A DNA stretch of 64,000 nucleotides from Paramoeba atlantica (taxonomy: Eukaryota; Discosea). Under the pieces are notes generated by a model, which saw only the letters and a list, made by a program, of their open reading frames with translations, did no database searches and was not told where the DNA came from. The position numbers were made by a program, and so were the translations under genes. Positions 48,927 to 58,800 of this stretch are shown here, piece by piece (within the stretch, counting starts at the first letter, position 1; each line of letters starts with the position of its first letter). The DNA lies in contig CDRNVI010000026.1 of assembly GCA_977017575.1 (NCBI GenBank), positions 372,001 to 436,000 of the forward strand, written 5' to 3'.

Positions 48927-49961
48927 ATGGAATCCCGTCTTGGTCGTCCACGAAAAAATCTGATTCTCCCTCCCGATGAAGCAATCCACCAATTTCTACG
49001 AAACACGACAGCACATCATCCAACATGGAGTAATGTATACCCCGTAAAGCATTGGACTGGATTTAAATTTCGCGCGAACGAATTGGACAACATTACATTG
49101 GATAGATCCCAGTGGCCGAGTTGGTCACCCAACCTATTGACGGGGACGTTAAGCTGGTCATTTCTTCCCCGTTCGTTGCTCTCAATTTCGATCATTCGTT
49201 TGCCGGTAGAAGGATTTTTGCCCACTGCTGATCTCCCCCAATCTCTTCAACGTTTGAGTCTCGTAAGAACAAGGCTTGGTGGGGATTTTGATTTCACAAC
49301 ATTGCCTCCAGGGCTCGTCCGGTTACGCGTGGTAAATTCTAATTTTGGAAGTTCATGTGATTTCTCTTTTTTGCCTCCTACACTCGAGTGTTTGAATTTT
49401 CAGCATAGTCGTTTAGAGGGAAAAATCGATTTGACTTGTCTCCCCGATGGTCTTCGTATCATTCGCTTGAATCATAACTTACTAAAAGGTTCCCTTCAAC
49501 TGGGAGAATTGCCACCTAAGCTGCGATGCCTCGATGTGGAGGCCAATAATTTTACTGATGTACAAGGAATGTGTTGCCTACCCTACACTTTGCTAACATT
49601 GAACCTTTCTCACAATCGTCTACAAGGACCCCTGGCGTTTAGGAATCTCCCCGCTACCTTGCATGTTCTCAATTTTTCTCATAATCACTTTACCGGAAAT
49701 CCAATTCTTACGTATCGTCATATTCCAAAGGACTTGGAAGTTCTTGACCTTTCGGAGAATCCGTTACTTGCCGGATTTTTAAATACTCGTCTCATCGTGC
49801 CTCGCACGATAATACGCACCACGGGGACTCAAGTGCACACCGTACCCTTGCCTCGTACTTCTGTAGATATTCGAAAGGAAGAAAACAAGCAAACGGGAAT
49901 TGTTCTTGCTGGCGCACTCGCTGTAATGGCAGTGGTTATTTGGGGTGTTTATGCTCTATAA
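48927..49961 (+). CDS. LRR protein 8 with C-terminal membrane anchor
   Basis: A 344-residue protein from the ATG at 48927, the longest of the family. The cap position reads HHPTWSNVYPVKHWTGFKF, in which both cap cysteines are lost. About nine LRR units follow, for example EGKIDLTCLPDGLRII, KGSLQLGELPPKLRCL and QGPLAFRNLPATLHVL. After a short linker a hydrophobic segment (GIVLAGALAVMAVVIWGVYAL) ends the protein at the stop codon, with KEENK on its N-terminal side. That is the layout of a tail-anchored protein whose LRR ladder faces the cytosol, consistent with the lost cysteines. Confidence 0.8.
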   Translation: MESRLGRPRKNLILPPDEAIHQFLRNTTAHHPTWSNVYPVKHWTGFKFRANELDNITLDRSQWPSWSPNLLTGTLSWSFLPRSLLSISIIRLPVEGFLPTADLPQSLQRLSLVRTRLGGDFDFTTLPPGLVRLRVVNSNFGSSCDFSFLPPTLECLNFQHSRLEGKIDLTCLPDGLRIIRLNHNLLKGSLQLGELPPKLRCLDVEANNFTDVQGMCCLPYTLLTLNLSHNRLQGPLAFRNLPATLHVLNFSHNHFTGNPILTYRHIPKDLEVLDLSENPLLAGFLNTRLIVPRTIIRTTGTQVHTVPLPRTSVDIRKEENKQTGIVLAGALAVMAVVIWGVYAL

Positions 49962-50473
49962 ATTTTATAGAGGTTTTCGTTTTATAGTATAAAAAGAAGA
50001 GCAGTCTCAATAAGAACATTAATATTTTTTTATGAACCGTTCAAAGCTTCCCTTAATGTTTCTAATAAATAGGAAAAAGGGAATTACAGTATGGTGATAA
50101 AAAATGTGTGTATTTAATGCGTTCACATTCAGCGTGATGGTACGATGTTTTCATGACTGTAACCTCTTTCAAGAAAAGAAAAACTGAAATCAGAAAGACA
50201 CAACCAATTTTTTTAAACTCCGTTCCCCGATCAACGACTCAAATAACATTAAAACTCAAATATGATATTATAAAAACTGCTAAAGCATATGCGGCGCGCA
50301 TACAAGTTGAGATTTCTTTTAAGGTTATGATTCTCTTCAATAAATTTTGTAACGGCTAACATAACAAGGTTATGATTTCACAAAGGTATCAGTCTCCTAT
50401 CGGACTTTATTTTAATCCTCTGGCCCAATTTCGCAGCGCAATTCTTTTTCCCTCCAGCTAAGATTACCACCCT
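49962..50473. other. Intergenic region, no feature seen
   Basis: AT-rich spacer; no gene recognised. Confidence 0.45.
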
Positions 50474-51093
50474 CTAGATTTCCACGAATGAACTTCTGTG
50501 TCGCGATCGTATCTCAGTGAAGGAAAGATTTTGACAAGAATCCGGGTTTCGTAGACGTCTTCGTCGTGCGCAACTCGCGTAGCTTTTCATCAGCCCCGAT
50601 AGAAGACAATCTTCTCCGGGGAGATCTTGACAAGTTTCTCTGCTACTTCCGTCCACCTGGTCACTGCCTTCCAGCACAATAGAATTGTCATTGCCTCGCA
50701 GTACCCTACGTTCGTAGTTACCCTGCGGCATAGCTCTCTCAGAAGATAAGGCATCAGGGGTCTCATTTGGCGTTGGGGCTCCAATCCGCCCTGCGCTTGC
50801 AACGCGCTTGCGTACAGCCTTAGCGGGGTTTTTTCGGCATTTACGTGAGCGTAAATGGTTTGGAGATTTCGTGTGAAGGTCAGCCGAGTTCGAGCCCTGG
50901 GGGTAAGAGTTGTTATCTTAGATAACTGATTCCCATAACAATGTTTTGGATGGCAGCGCACGGCATTGGATGGCAGTGGACAACTGCATAGTGTACCAAG
51001 ACAGCTGTGTTTTTCGCATGGAAAGCCGATACATACATTTTTGTCATTCACCCAGGCACATACGTGTAATAAATTTATAAGGTTCATAAGCAA
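50474..51093 (-). mobile_element. Possible tyrosine-recombinase fragment of a retroelement or Crypton-like element
   Basis: The minus strand has protein-like sequence, e.g. LRLYASALQAQGGLEPQRQ then EAMTILLCWKAVTRWTEVAE. The phrase with ILLCWKA..R resembles the start of the catalytic part of tyrosine recombinases, which DIRS/VIPER elements carry. If correct, it is a separate broken copy of the kind of element found at 9.8-11.5 kb. No terminal repeats were found. Weakly supported. Confidence 0.3.
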
Positions 51094-51384
51094 ATTAATT
51101 GTGCTTACACATCGAAGAAAAAAATGTTTAGTTGGGGTTAATGATGTTTAATTGACCCGGAATTACGTTCAGTGCATGTGAAGGCTTGTGTCGTAACTAA
51201 ATGTAGCTTTAATTTCTCCGAGATAAAAATGTATGCATACTTTGTAGTAAGTTACTGCAACTTCAATGCAGGGTGTGAAGAAGAATGCAGGGTATGATGA
51301 GACTAACTAGAACAGCTAGATGTTGTGCAGCAAGACTGCATGAACAACAAGCAAGTTTAAAATATATATTGTATAGACGAAAGA

Positions 51385-52110
51385 ATGTATCATATTCGAA
51401 ATATGTACGGATTAGAAAATCTGGTAAGCGCAATTCTTGGTTGCTGCTTCTTATTTTTGGTTAGCGTCGCATATTTGGTAAGGTCGGCCGATCCTCACTT
51501 TCGTCAGAACTCCACACAGTATGTGTCGCTACCACACACAGATATTGACTTCGCCTTTTTTCCTTCTCTCTTGGTTGCATTCTTCACAGGTTGGTTTTTA
51601 GGTAATCGATGGAAAACGGATTATGATCACGAAGAAAAGGTTCATCAGGAAAATAAAACAAGCGAAATAAAACAACCAACGAGTACCAGAACATGTAATA
51701 AGGAAGCAAAGAGTATAGCATCTCAAGCATCTTCGACAAAGATGGTGCTTCTTGTTCGCACAGATTTAGGTATGACTACAGGAAAAATAGCAGCTCAATG
51801 TTGTCACGCGGCGGTAGGACTTGTCGAAGCCATAGTTACGGAACAAAACACAGCCAGATTGAAAAAGGTACACTTTCAATGGTATAAATCGTGGCAACGC
51901 ACTGCTTGCGCCAAAATTACTTTGCATGTACCGCACGAGCATGATCTTCATAGTTTTGCCGAGCAGGCAGAAGAGAAGGGATTGCCTTACTATTTGGTTC
52001 AGGACGCTGGACGAACTCAAATTCCTACGGGTTCTTACACAGTACTAGGTATAGGCCCCGCACCTTCCGAAGCCATTAATGAGATATCAGGTGAACTCAA
52101 ACTATTGTGA
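51385..52110 (+). CDS. PTH2: Peptidyl-tRNA hydrolase 2 (PTH2), membrane-anchored
   Basis: A 241-residue PTH2/Bit1-type enzyme, which releases peptides from peptidyl-tRNA that has left the ribosome. The N-terminus has two hydrophobic segments (LVSAILGCCFLFLVSVAYLV, ~11-30, and FFPSLLVAFFTGWFLGNRW, ~55-73), then a charged linker. The catalytic domain reads KMVLLVRTDLGMTTGKIAAQ, CCHAAVGL, TACAKITLHV, YYLVQDAGRTQIPTGS and VLGIGPAP. It ends GELKLL, as PTH2 proteins do, directly followed by TGA; this shows that TGA is a stop in this organism. Mammalian PTH2 is anchored in the mitochondrial outer membrane. Confidence 0.93.
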   Translation: MYHIRNMYGLENLVSAILGCCFLFLVSVAYLVRSADPHFRQNSTQYVSLPHTDIDFAFFPSLLVAFFTGWFLGNRWKTDYDHEEKVHQENKTSEIKQPTSTRTCNKEAKSIASQASSTKMVLLVRTDLGMTTGKIAAQCCHAAVGLVEAIVTEQNTARLKKVHFQWYKSWQRTACAKITLHVPHEHDLHSFAEQAEEKGLPYYLVQDAGRTQIPTGSYTVLGIGPAPSEAINEISGELKLL

Positions 52111-52492
52111 TCCAATGCTTTGTAATGGCGACGCTAATTGTCTGTTTTGCGTTCGTTATGATATGTGCTATTCCAAATTTTGCGAACGGCCTTCAACTCT
52201 AAATAGTACTCGTCTCCACAACTGTGATTTACTGTTATGAAATGTTTTTACAGTCCCGTTCCGAATCCTTGGAACAAACTTTTAGAGAACACGAAAAGAG
52301 CTTTTTAGATGCGGTTTTTTCTCAGTTACTCATATTCTTGTGAGGTTTAGTGCAAAATTATGCCATCCTTTTGTCATTTATGCATTGCCACTTGATCTCT
52401 TAATTATGCATAATTTAGCTTCCCTTCTCTGTTCGACCACATATATTTTTTGATGCAACGTTTGATACTGCAGACATTACCACGGGCTCTGA

Positions 52493-54092
52493 GATGACGA
52501 TATATCATGCTCATCCGGGTACAGCACCGACGACAGCGACTCTAGCGAAGACGAAACGCCTCTTTTCACGGGGTGGACTCACGAAACCTCTCATACTCCT
52601 TTACCTCTTATTTCCTCACCCGTTTCCGCTACTTCTCATGTCGAGGTGCAGCCCATTATTTATGAAGGACAACTCATGGATCTACTACAGAAAACAGAGG
52701 AAACGACTCATGCCGCGTGTATAAGTGATGCACGCCAAGATTACGAAACCGAAATCGATGGGTCCACGGAGAAAAAAAACGTGATGGTTCTGGAGCAGAA
52801 CATCAGCGTTGAACCTTGTGATGTCACTACCCACGTGCCGGGGATAGATCATTATGAGCATGAGATCGCTAACCTTGAGAACAGCCTTTGTACGAAAATT
52901 CGAACTATACACGCGCTTCGCCGAAAGCTGTAGAATCTTAAAGCGCAAGTTAAGAGACTAAGGGTCACAGTGGATGAGAAAAAAACACTTTTAAGCAAAG
53001 CAAATCAGCGCGAACGAGAGCTCGCAATTGAACTAACTCTTCTGAAAGGAGAGTTGAAAACGTCTACCGAGCTTTGCGAACACTACAAAGCGCAGTGTGA
53101 AATTTTAAAAAAAAGCGAAACGACATTGCTACTTTCTATCGCTCGCCTTAGGGACGAAAATTTTTTACTCAAGCAAAGTGAGGGATGGAAAGGAGAACCG
53201 AAAAAACAAGTTGGTCGTCCGCAGAGTCGTCGAAAAAGAAATCGAAGAGGCCTACCGCGCATTTGGTTCGGAAAAGGTGGTTTGACCGAAACAGGCGTCA
53301 TCACGGTCAAACTTCCTTTTAAGACTGGGATGTTCACACAAGCTGACTTGTGTCACATGCTGTTCCTTACGCGAAGCACTTGCAGCAGAATTTTGCAAAG
53401 TCCGGAAGGTGACGAGCGACTAAAGAAACTTGCATACACATGTACCACTTTACAGAGTTGGACTGGTTACGAGAATGCGAAAAACTTGCTTCCCAAAGTA
53501 TTGGCTGTTGTCAACTCGCAAAGAACACTTACTAATCTTCGTTGCACAATGATGCAAATGAGTGAAGTACCTTTACATGTTTCTAGGCGACGAATGCGGG
53601 CCCTTCTGTATTATCATGGTTATCGATTCCGCTCGAAGGAGCACACGCTTCACTTGATAGAAGCGAAACGCAAGGCTCGCGTAGAATTTTGTCATGCCAT
53701 GCTTAAAGAGAACAGCATGTCTAATGGATCATTTTTTAGTTGTCTGGTCTTCACGGACGAGGTTAATGTACACGCTGGAGACCTGTCTCGAGGCGCTTGG
53801 CAAAGTCCCGAAGATCGCGTTCCGAAAAGCCGTTCTCATCATCCGACAAAGGTGATGTTATGGGGGGCTATCGACAGTGATGGTCGGGTAATTTTTCATT
53901 GGTGTGACGAAAATTATTATAGAGCTTTCTGTTGACTTCTACGTCGTTCTTGAAATGCTTTGTGTCTTAGCAAACGATCCTGTACTTCGTATACATTTCC
54001 TTCGTATACATTTCACACATATTTATGTCAAAAATTCGACAAAAGAGGGCCGAAAAATTGCGTCTTACCCAATATTGGGACCGCAAACTTAA
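52493..54092 (+). mobile_element. Decayed mariner-type transposase with coiled coil
   Basis: One frame runs from 52493 to 53935 with a single internal TAG at 52931-52933. It encodes an acidic Ser/Asp-rich start (STDDSDSSEDE), a long coiled coil (~52,850-53,190), an Arg-rich GRPQSRRKRNRRG stretch, a helix-turn-helix (FTQADLCHMLFLTRSTC), then RRRMRALLYYHGYRFRSKEH and the catalytic start FTDEV followed by SRSHHPTKVMLWGAIDSDGR. After a frame change, IIIELSVDFYVVLEML continues the pattern to ~54092. No terminal repeats were recognised. The long coiled coil before the DNA-binding part is unusual for this superfamily. A related scrap is at 62489-62545. Confidence 0.75.
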
Positions 54093-54390
54093 TCATTTTA
54101 TTTAAAAACTGTTTCATCAAACTATTTTTACACTAAAGCCCCCACCCTAAATGATGCGTTTCCACCACTTATTTCATCTGAGGACCTTTCCTATGAGCGA
54201 AACGTTTGTTGCAATATGGCTGGAACGGCACTGTAGATGTTAATACTGTTACGCCTTTACTTTTTCGTACTGCGTCAGAAAAAAGAAACAAGTTTTTTTG
54301 TTTATAATTAGTTCATCAGGAGGAACCAAAGATATCCATTTTTCTACGTAGCAATCCGATTTATTCTTACTCTTTATATTCTGTCCCAGC

Positions 54391-55464
54391 ATGGCAGTCC
54401 GAGTCTTAGGCCTCCCGCATTCGATCACCACAGAACACCTTCGTCAAGTGTGTGCCTTTTACACCCCTTCACACAATTTAAAGGACATAACCCTCAAAGA
54501 GGAGACGAGACATGACAGTGTAGGAAACTGTGAACGTGTTGAAGAAAATTTTCAATCCTCAGAGGAGGATCAGAAAATACAAAATGCTGATCCCATGCAA
54601 AGTACGCCTGCAGATGTTCGAGGAAAATCTGCTGAGATTTTCTTACGTCGCGGGGCCACACGTCTGGCTCAAGCGCTGCATCATTCCGAGTTTGATGGTA
54701 AGCCCATATACACATGTGTGCTGGTCGAAAACAGTGAAAGTACCGAAAGAGAACGGGAGGAAAATGAGGTAAAAGGTGAAGGTAAATACGATGAAGATCA
54801 ATTCAGACATTCACCAGAACGAAGAGTCACAAGGTCGTATAGAACACATCGCCGCAGCCCAAGTCCTGTCCTCCATCGTGATTCATATCGCAGAGGAGAC
54901 TATCACTCGAGTCGGGATACCAGAGCGGGGTACAGCCACTCACGTTCGAAAAACCGACGAAGATCTTGTCGTTCTCGAAGCAGAGGGAGGCATAGGCGAA
55001 CGCGCAGAGAAGAATCCAGTGATGAGAGGGTCGAGTACCCCAGCAGACGTCGAGAGAACTCCTACATAAGAAGTCACCGTGTCCATGATTCACGTTCTCG
55101 ACGTCGTGAAAAGTCTTATCGGCGTTCCTACCGAGACAGAAAAGATAGTTTGGAGAGAGGCAACTCCACAGCAAGAAGGAGACACGCCTATGAATATGAA
55201 GGACGTTCTCGTTCGTACAAACGGAGACGATATGCAAGTCGAGATAGAGAATGTTCTCGGCATCCTCTAGATTCCCATGAGAAATACAGATCGCGCAGTC
55301 GCAGTCATGGGAGAAAAAGGTATCGCAATGATTCGTACGAGAGACGTCGAAGTCTTAATTCAGAATACAGCAGAGATCGAAAACGGTCACCTAAATATGA
55401 GGAAAGTAGGCATGCCCCCCTGAAAGAGTCCATATGGGATGTGTGGGATGCGCAGAATCGTTAG
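54391..55464 (+). CDS. SR-type RNA-binding protein
   Basis: A 357-residue protein with an N-terminal RNA recognition motif (RNP2-like VRVLGLP at 3-9; RNP1-like SAEIFLRRG; FDGKPIYTCVLVEN at the end of the domain, ~115). The RRM contains a ~30-residue acidic insertion. The rest is an Arg/Ser-rich domain of over 200 residues with many RS, SR and RR dipeptides and Tyr. It ends SIWDVWDAQNR. SR proteins act in pre-mRNA splicing; in a trans-splicing protist a role in acceptor-site choice is plausible. A tract CTTACTCTTTATATTCTGTCCCAG lies immediately upstream of the ATG. Ends in TAG. Confidence 0.85.
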   Translation: MAVRVLGLPHSITTEHLRQVCAFYTPSHNLKDITLKEETRHDSVGNCERVEENFQSSEEDQKIQNADPMQSTPADVRGKSAEIFLRRGATRLAQALHHSEFDGKPIYTCVLVENSESTEREREENEVKGEGKYDEDQFRHSPERRVTRSYRTHRRSPSPVLHRDSYRRGDYHSSRDTRAGYSHSRSKNRRRSCRSRSRGRHRRTRREESSDERVEYPSRRRENSYIRSHRVHDSRSRRREKSYRRSYRDRKDSLERGNSTARRRHAYEYEGRSRSYKRRRYASRDRECSRHPLDSHEKYRSRSRSHGRKRYRNDSYERRRSLNSEYSRDRKRSPKYEESRHAPLKESIWDVWDAQNR

Positions 55465-55846
55465 ACAAGTGCTAAGACCGTTCCTTCTGGTAGATTCGTG
55501 TCGTAATGTGATTTCTCTTCATACTATTTACTGGTCTTAAGCGTTCACTAGGCAATCAATACTCAGGAACTGGTGTCTGCTCAATCCCCCGAAAACATTA
55601 CGAATATTTTGGAATCCGCATGCTGTGTAAAGCCCGTTATTTCGTTGCATTCTACACGATGCAATTTTATACTCACTTTCGTAATTTTTCTTACGCGCAA
55701 ACAAAAATAATTTAAATGAAGGCACTCCAATCAAGCAGTTGAAATTAGCTTCGGAAATTAGCCTTTCTACATTCGAAATCCATCTAACAGCTACATGTAC
55801 TCACTTCTAGATCATCAAAATATTTCTTACGTTTCTTTACTGTACA
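55465..55846. other. Intergenic region, no feature seen
   Basis: AT-rich spacer ending in TTTCTTTACTGTACA just before the helicase ATG. No gene recognised. Confidence 0.45.
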
Positions 55847-58800
55847 ATGACGGATACCTTCTTAACTCCTCCCCCTCTTGTCTCTCACACACGTTACGGC
55901 ACCCTACACGCCACGCTTCCCTTTCCGTTAAGTACGGAGGAGCTCAGCAACGCCGAGACCGCACTCAAGGATTTGCCCCGGGATGTTCACTCCGCAGACG
56001 CCTTTCTTCCCTTGACTCATCCGGATCATTTTACCCCATGGAATGCATCGGCCTATATGAATTCCCCTGGATATCGTGCTCCTCCTGAAACACCTTCACA
56101 GATTGTTGTTGGATCTGCAATCACAGAAATCGTAGAAAACACGCGGTCGCCGTGTGTGACCATCGTGCATGGTGGAAAAGGGAGTGGGAAATCCACCTGG
56201 GTTCCGCTGGCTCTCCTGAACGCTCATTCTGGAGCACGCGTCTTTCTGGTGTCCCCTTTTCCCGCAAGTTGCGCACTAGTAGCTTCCCGTATTGTGGAGT
56301 TAACAGGATGGACCATGGGGGTTGAAATTGGTATTCAAACCTCACTGATTGATATGGAGATTGCTCCGACTTCTCGTTTGGTTATTTGCACACCAGAGAT
56401 GATGGTGAGACGACTACAAAATGGGTGCGACCCCCACTTGATCAACTCGTTGCTTGTGTTGGATGAAATCCAAACACGTCATCCGTATTTGGATTTACTC
56501 CTCTTGCTGGCGAAGCAATTCGTACATGTGTTAAATCATTCTGTGGTTGTAATGGCAGGTCCGATGGACGCCAGCTCATTCATCTCTCGACTACGTGCTT
56601 ACATGGAATCAGGCACGGAGGGGAGCTGCTGTGTGGTAACAGTTGCAGATTCCCCCATTGGTGGGCATGAGGTTTTTCAGGAATCTTTACCTACTGAACA
56701 AGCAAACGAAACCTCGGAAAAGGGGTTGAATGAAGACATCATTCGGGCAGTACACGCTTCTACACCTGAAATTTGGGACTTGGAGCGCCTACTGGGCATG
56801 GTTACCAAGCAGGATGACAACACTTCTCAACTTTTTGAAGAGCGCCTATCTTCTTTTTCGAATCTCGATGCAGATTTCACCACCATTTGTACTGAAGTCA
56901 TTTCTCCCGTACTCACCACAATGCATTGTGATCTAGCCCATGACAACGGGGGCTTTATTGTCGTTTTGCCCGATGAGGCTTCCTGCACCTTGGTAGCTGA
57001 ACATTTGCAATCCGCCTACATCCCCGCCTCCCAAGCACCCCTAACCGTGTTTACCCTACACGAAAATTCAACCTCCGAACATGCACAAGAAGTCGCAAAC
57101 GCCACATTACCCTATCGTCAACCCTTTGCCACACCAAAATCTGAAACCACGACCCCCACACCACCCCGCCCGCGCCCCGTACTCCTCTCCACCTACGCCA
57201 CCCTCCCCACCCTCCCCATCCTCCTCTCCCCCACCGCCCTCCTCCTTGACACCTGTCGTCGTACCCTCCACCGTTACGACCCTATCGAAGACACTGAATC
57301 CCACATCCCCACCTGGATTACCCTTGACCAACTTCAAGCCAGTGCACAGACCCTTATCGCCTCGAATCCCCGTCACTCTAACGCTGTCTCGTCTACCGCC
57401 TCGAATCCCCATAGTCATCCTAACGCTACCTCTTCTACCTCTGCTTCTACCCCCTCTTCAGAAACCGCTTCTTCGGCTCCTCCTTTTACCAATACCACTA
57501 CCTCTTCTCCTTCTGCAACCCCCTCTCCATCCAGCGCTTCTTCGGCTCCTCCCTTTACGAATACTGCCTCTTCTGCAACCCCTTCTTCATCCATCCCTTC
57601 CGCTCCCTTTACGAGTCCCACTACTTCTTCTTCCACTCCCTCTTCTTCCACTCCCTCTTCTTCCACTCCCTCTTCTTCCACTCCCTCTTCTTCTTCTTCT
57701 TCTCCTGCTGCTGCTGCCCCCCCCTCCCGCCCCCGCCACCTCCTCCTCCTCCCCTCCCCCGCCCTCTCCGCCACCCTCGCCCTCGAGTCCCCCTCCCACG
57801 ACCCCATCCAGCACACCCCCCGCCTCCACGAGCTTATCCTCCAGCTCTACCCCCTCACCGAGGCCCTCCGGCAGCACAGCCCCGAGCGCGTCCTCTGGCA
57901 GCTGCTCCGCCCCCCGGGCCCCGCGGCCGTGGAGGCCGCGCTGCGGGGACTCGCCCAGCAGGGGCTGCTGACCCCGGGGGGGGCAGCGCTTTCCCCGATG
58001 GGCAGAGTGGTGGCCCACCTGGGGCTGCCGGTGGGGGTCGCGCGCCTGCTGGTCGGGGGGCTGGGGCTGGGGGTGGGGAGACCGCTATTGTGGTTGGCCG
58101 CGGCTGCGGGGATGCCGGGGTGTGAGGGGTGGAGGAAGGGAGGACCAAACCGCAGGGATGGGGCGCAACCCGGGGAGGGGGGTTCGATGAGATGTGACGC
58201 GGAGGTGATCGGGGGACTGGCGCAGCGGTACTTGGGGGAGATGGACCGTGTGGGGTTTTGTGCTCGTGTGGGGTTGGATGCGGAGGTGATGGGTCGGATC
58301 ACGAGGACAGCGTCGCGAATGGAGAGGTTGCTGCAGTCGTGTGGGTTGCTGGGGGAGAGCGCTGGGGTGTATGTCCCGCCACTGTCGAGGAGTTTTACCG
58401 GGTCGCTGGGGTTTACGGGAGCGGCGCATCGGGATCGGGAGGTTCATAGCCGGTTGGTACAACATGCTGTGGTGAGTGCGCTGTATCCCCGGGTTTGTTG
58501 TATCGAACGCGGAGGCTCTACGGTGTTTTTTCCTCATCTTACGACGGAGAAACGGGAAGTAAAAGTATCGTTTGACACACTTGCTCAGCTTTCTTTTACC
58601 GATGGCACGGTATTGGCTTATTCTCGTAAAGTGTCTCACTTGGATTCCTCCGGGACTGAACACATTACGTTATCAGGCCTCTGTGAAGTTCCATTGCTCA
58701 GTCTCGTGCTGTGTAGTGGTAGTGCAGGAGTAGAAGAGACACCCAGCTCAGAGTTGACAAGAGGAGCGATAAAATCAAATAGCCGAAAACCTCGACAATG

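Noticed and set aside
57081-58302. Long alternative frames overlapping the helicase insertion
   Set aside because: They are frameshifted readings of the TCT/CCC-rich low-complexity DNA (Leu/Pro- or Glu/Gly-rich) and not independent genes.
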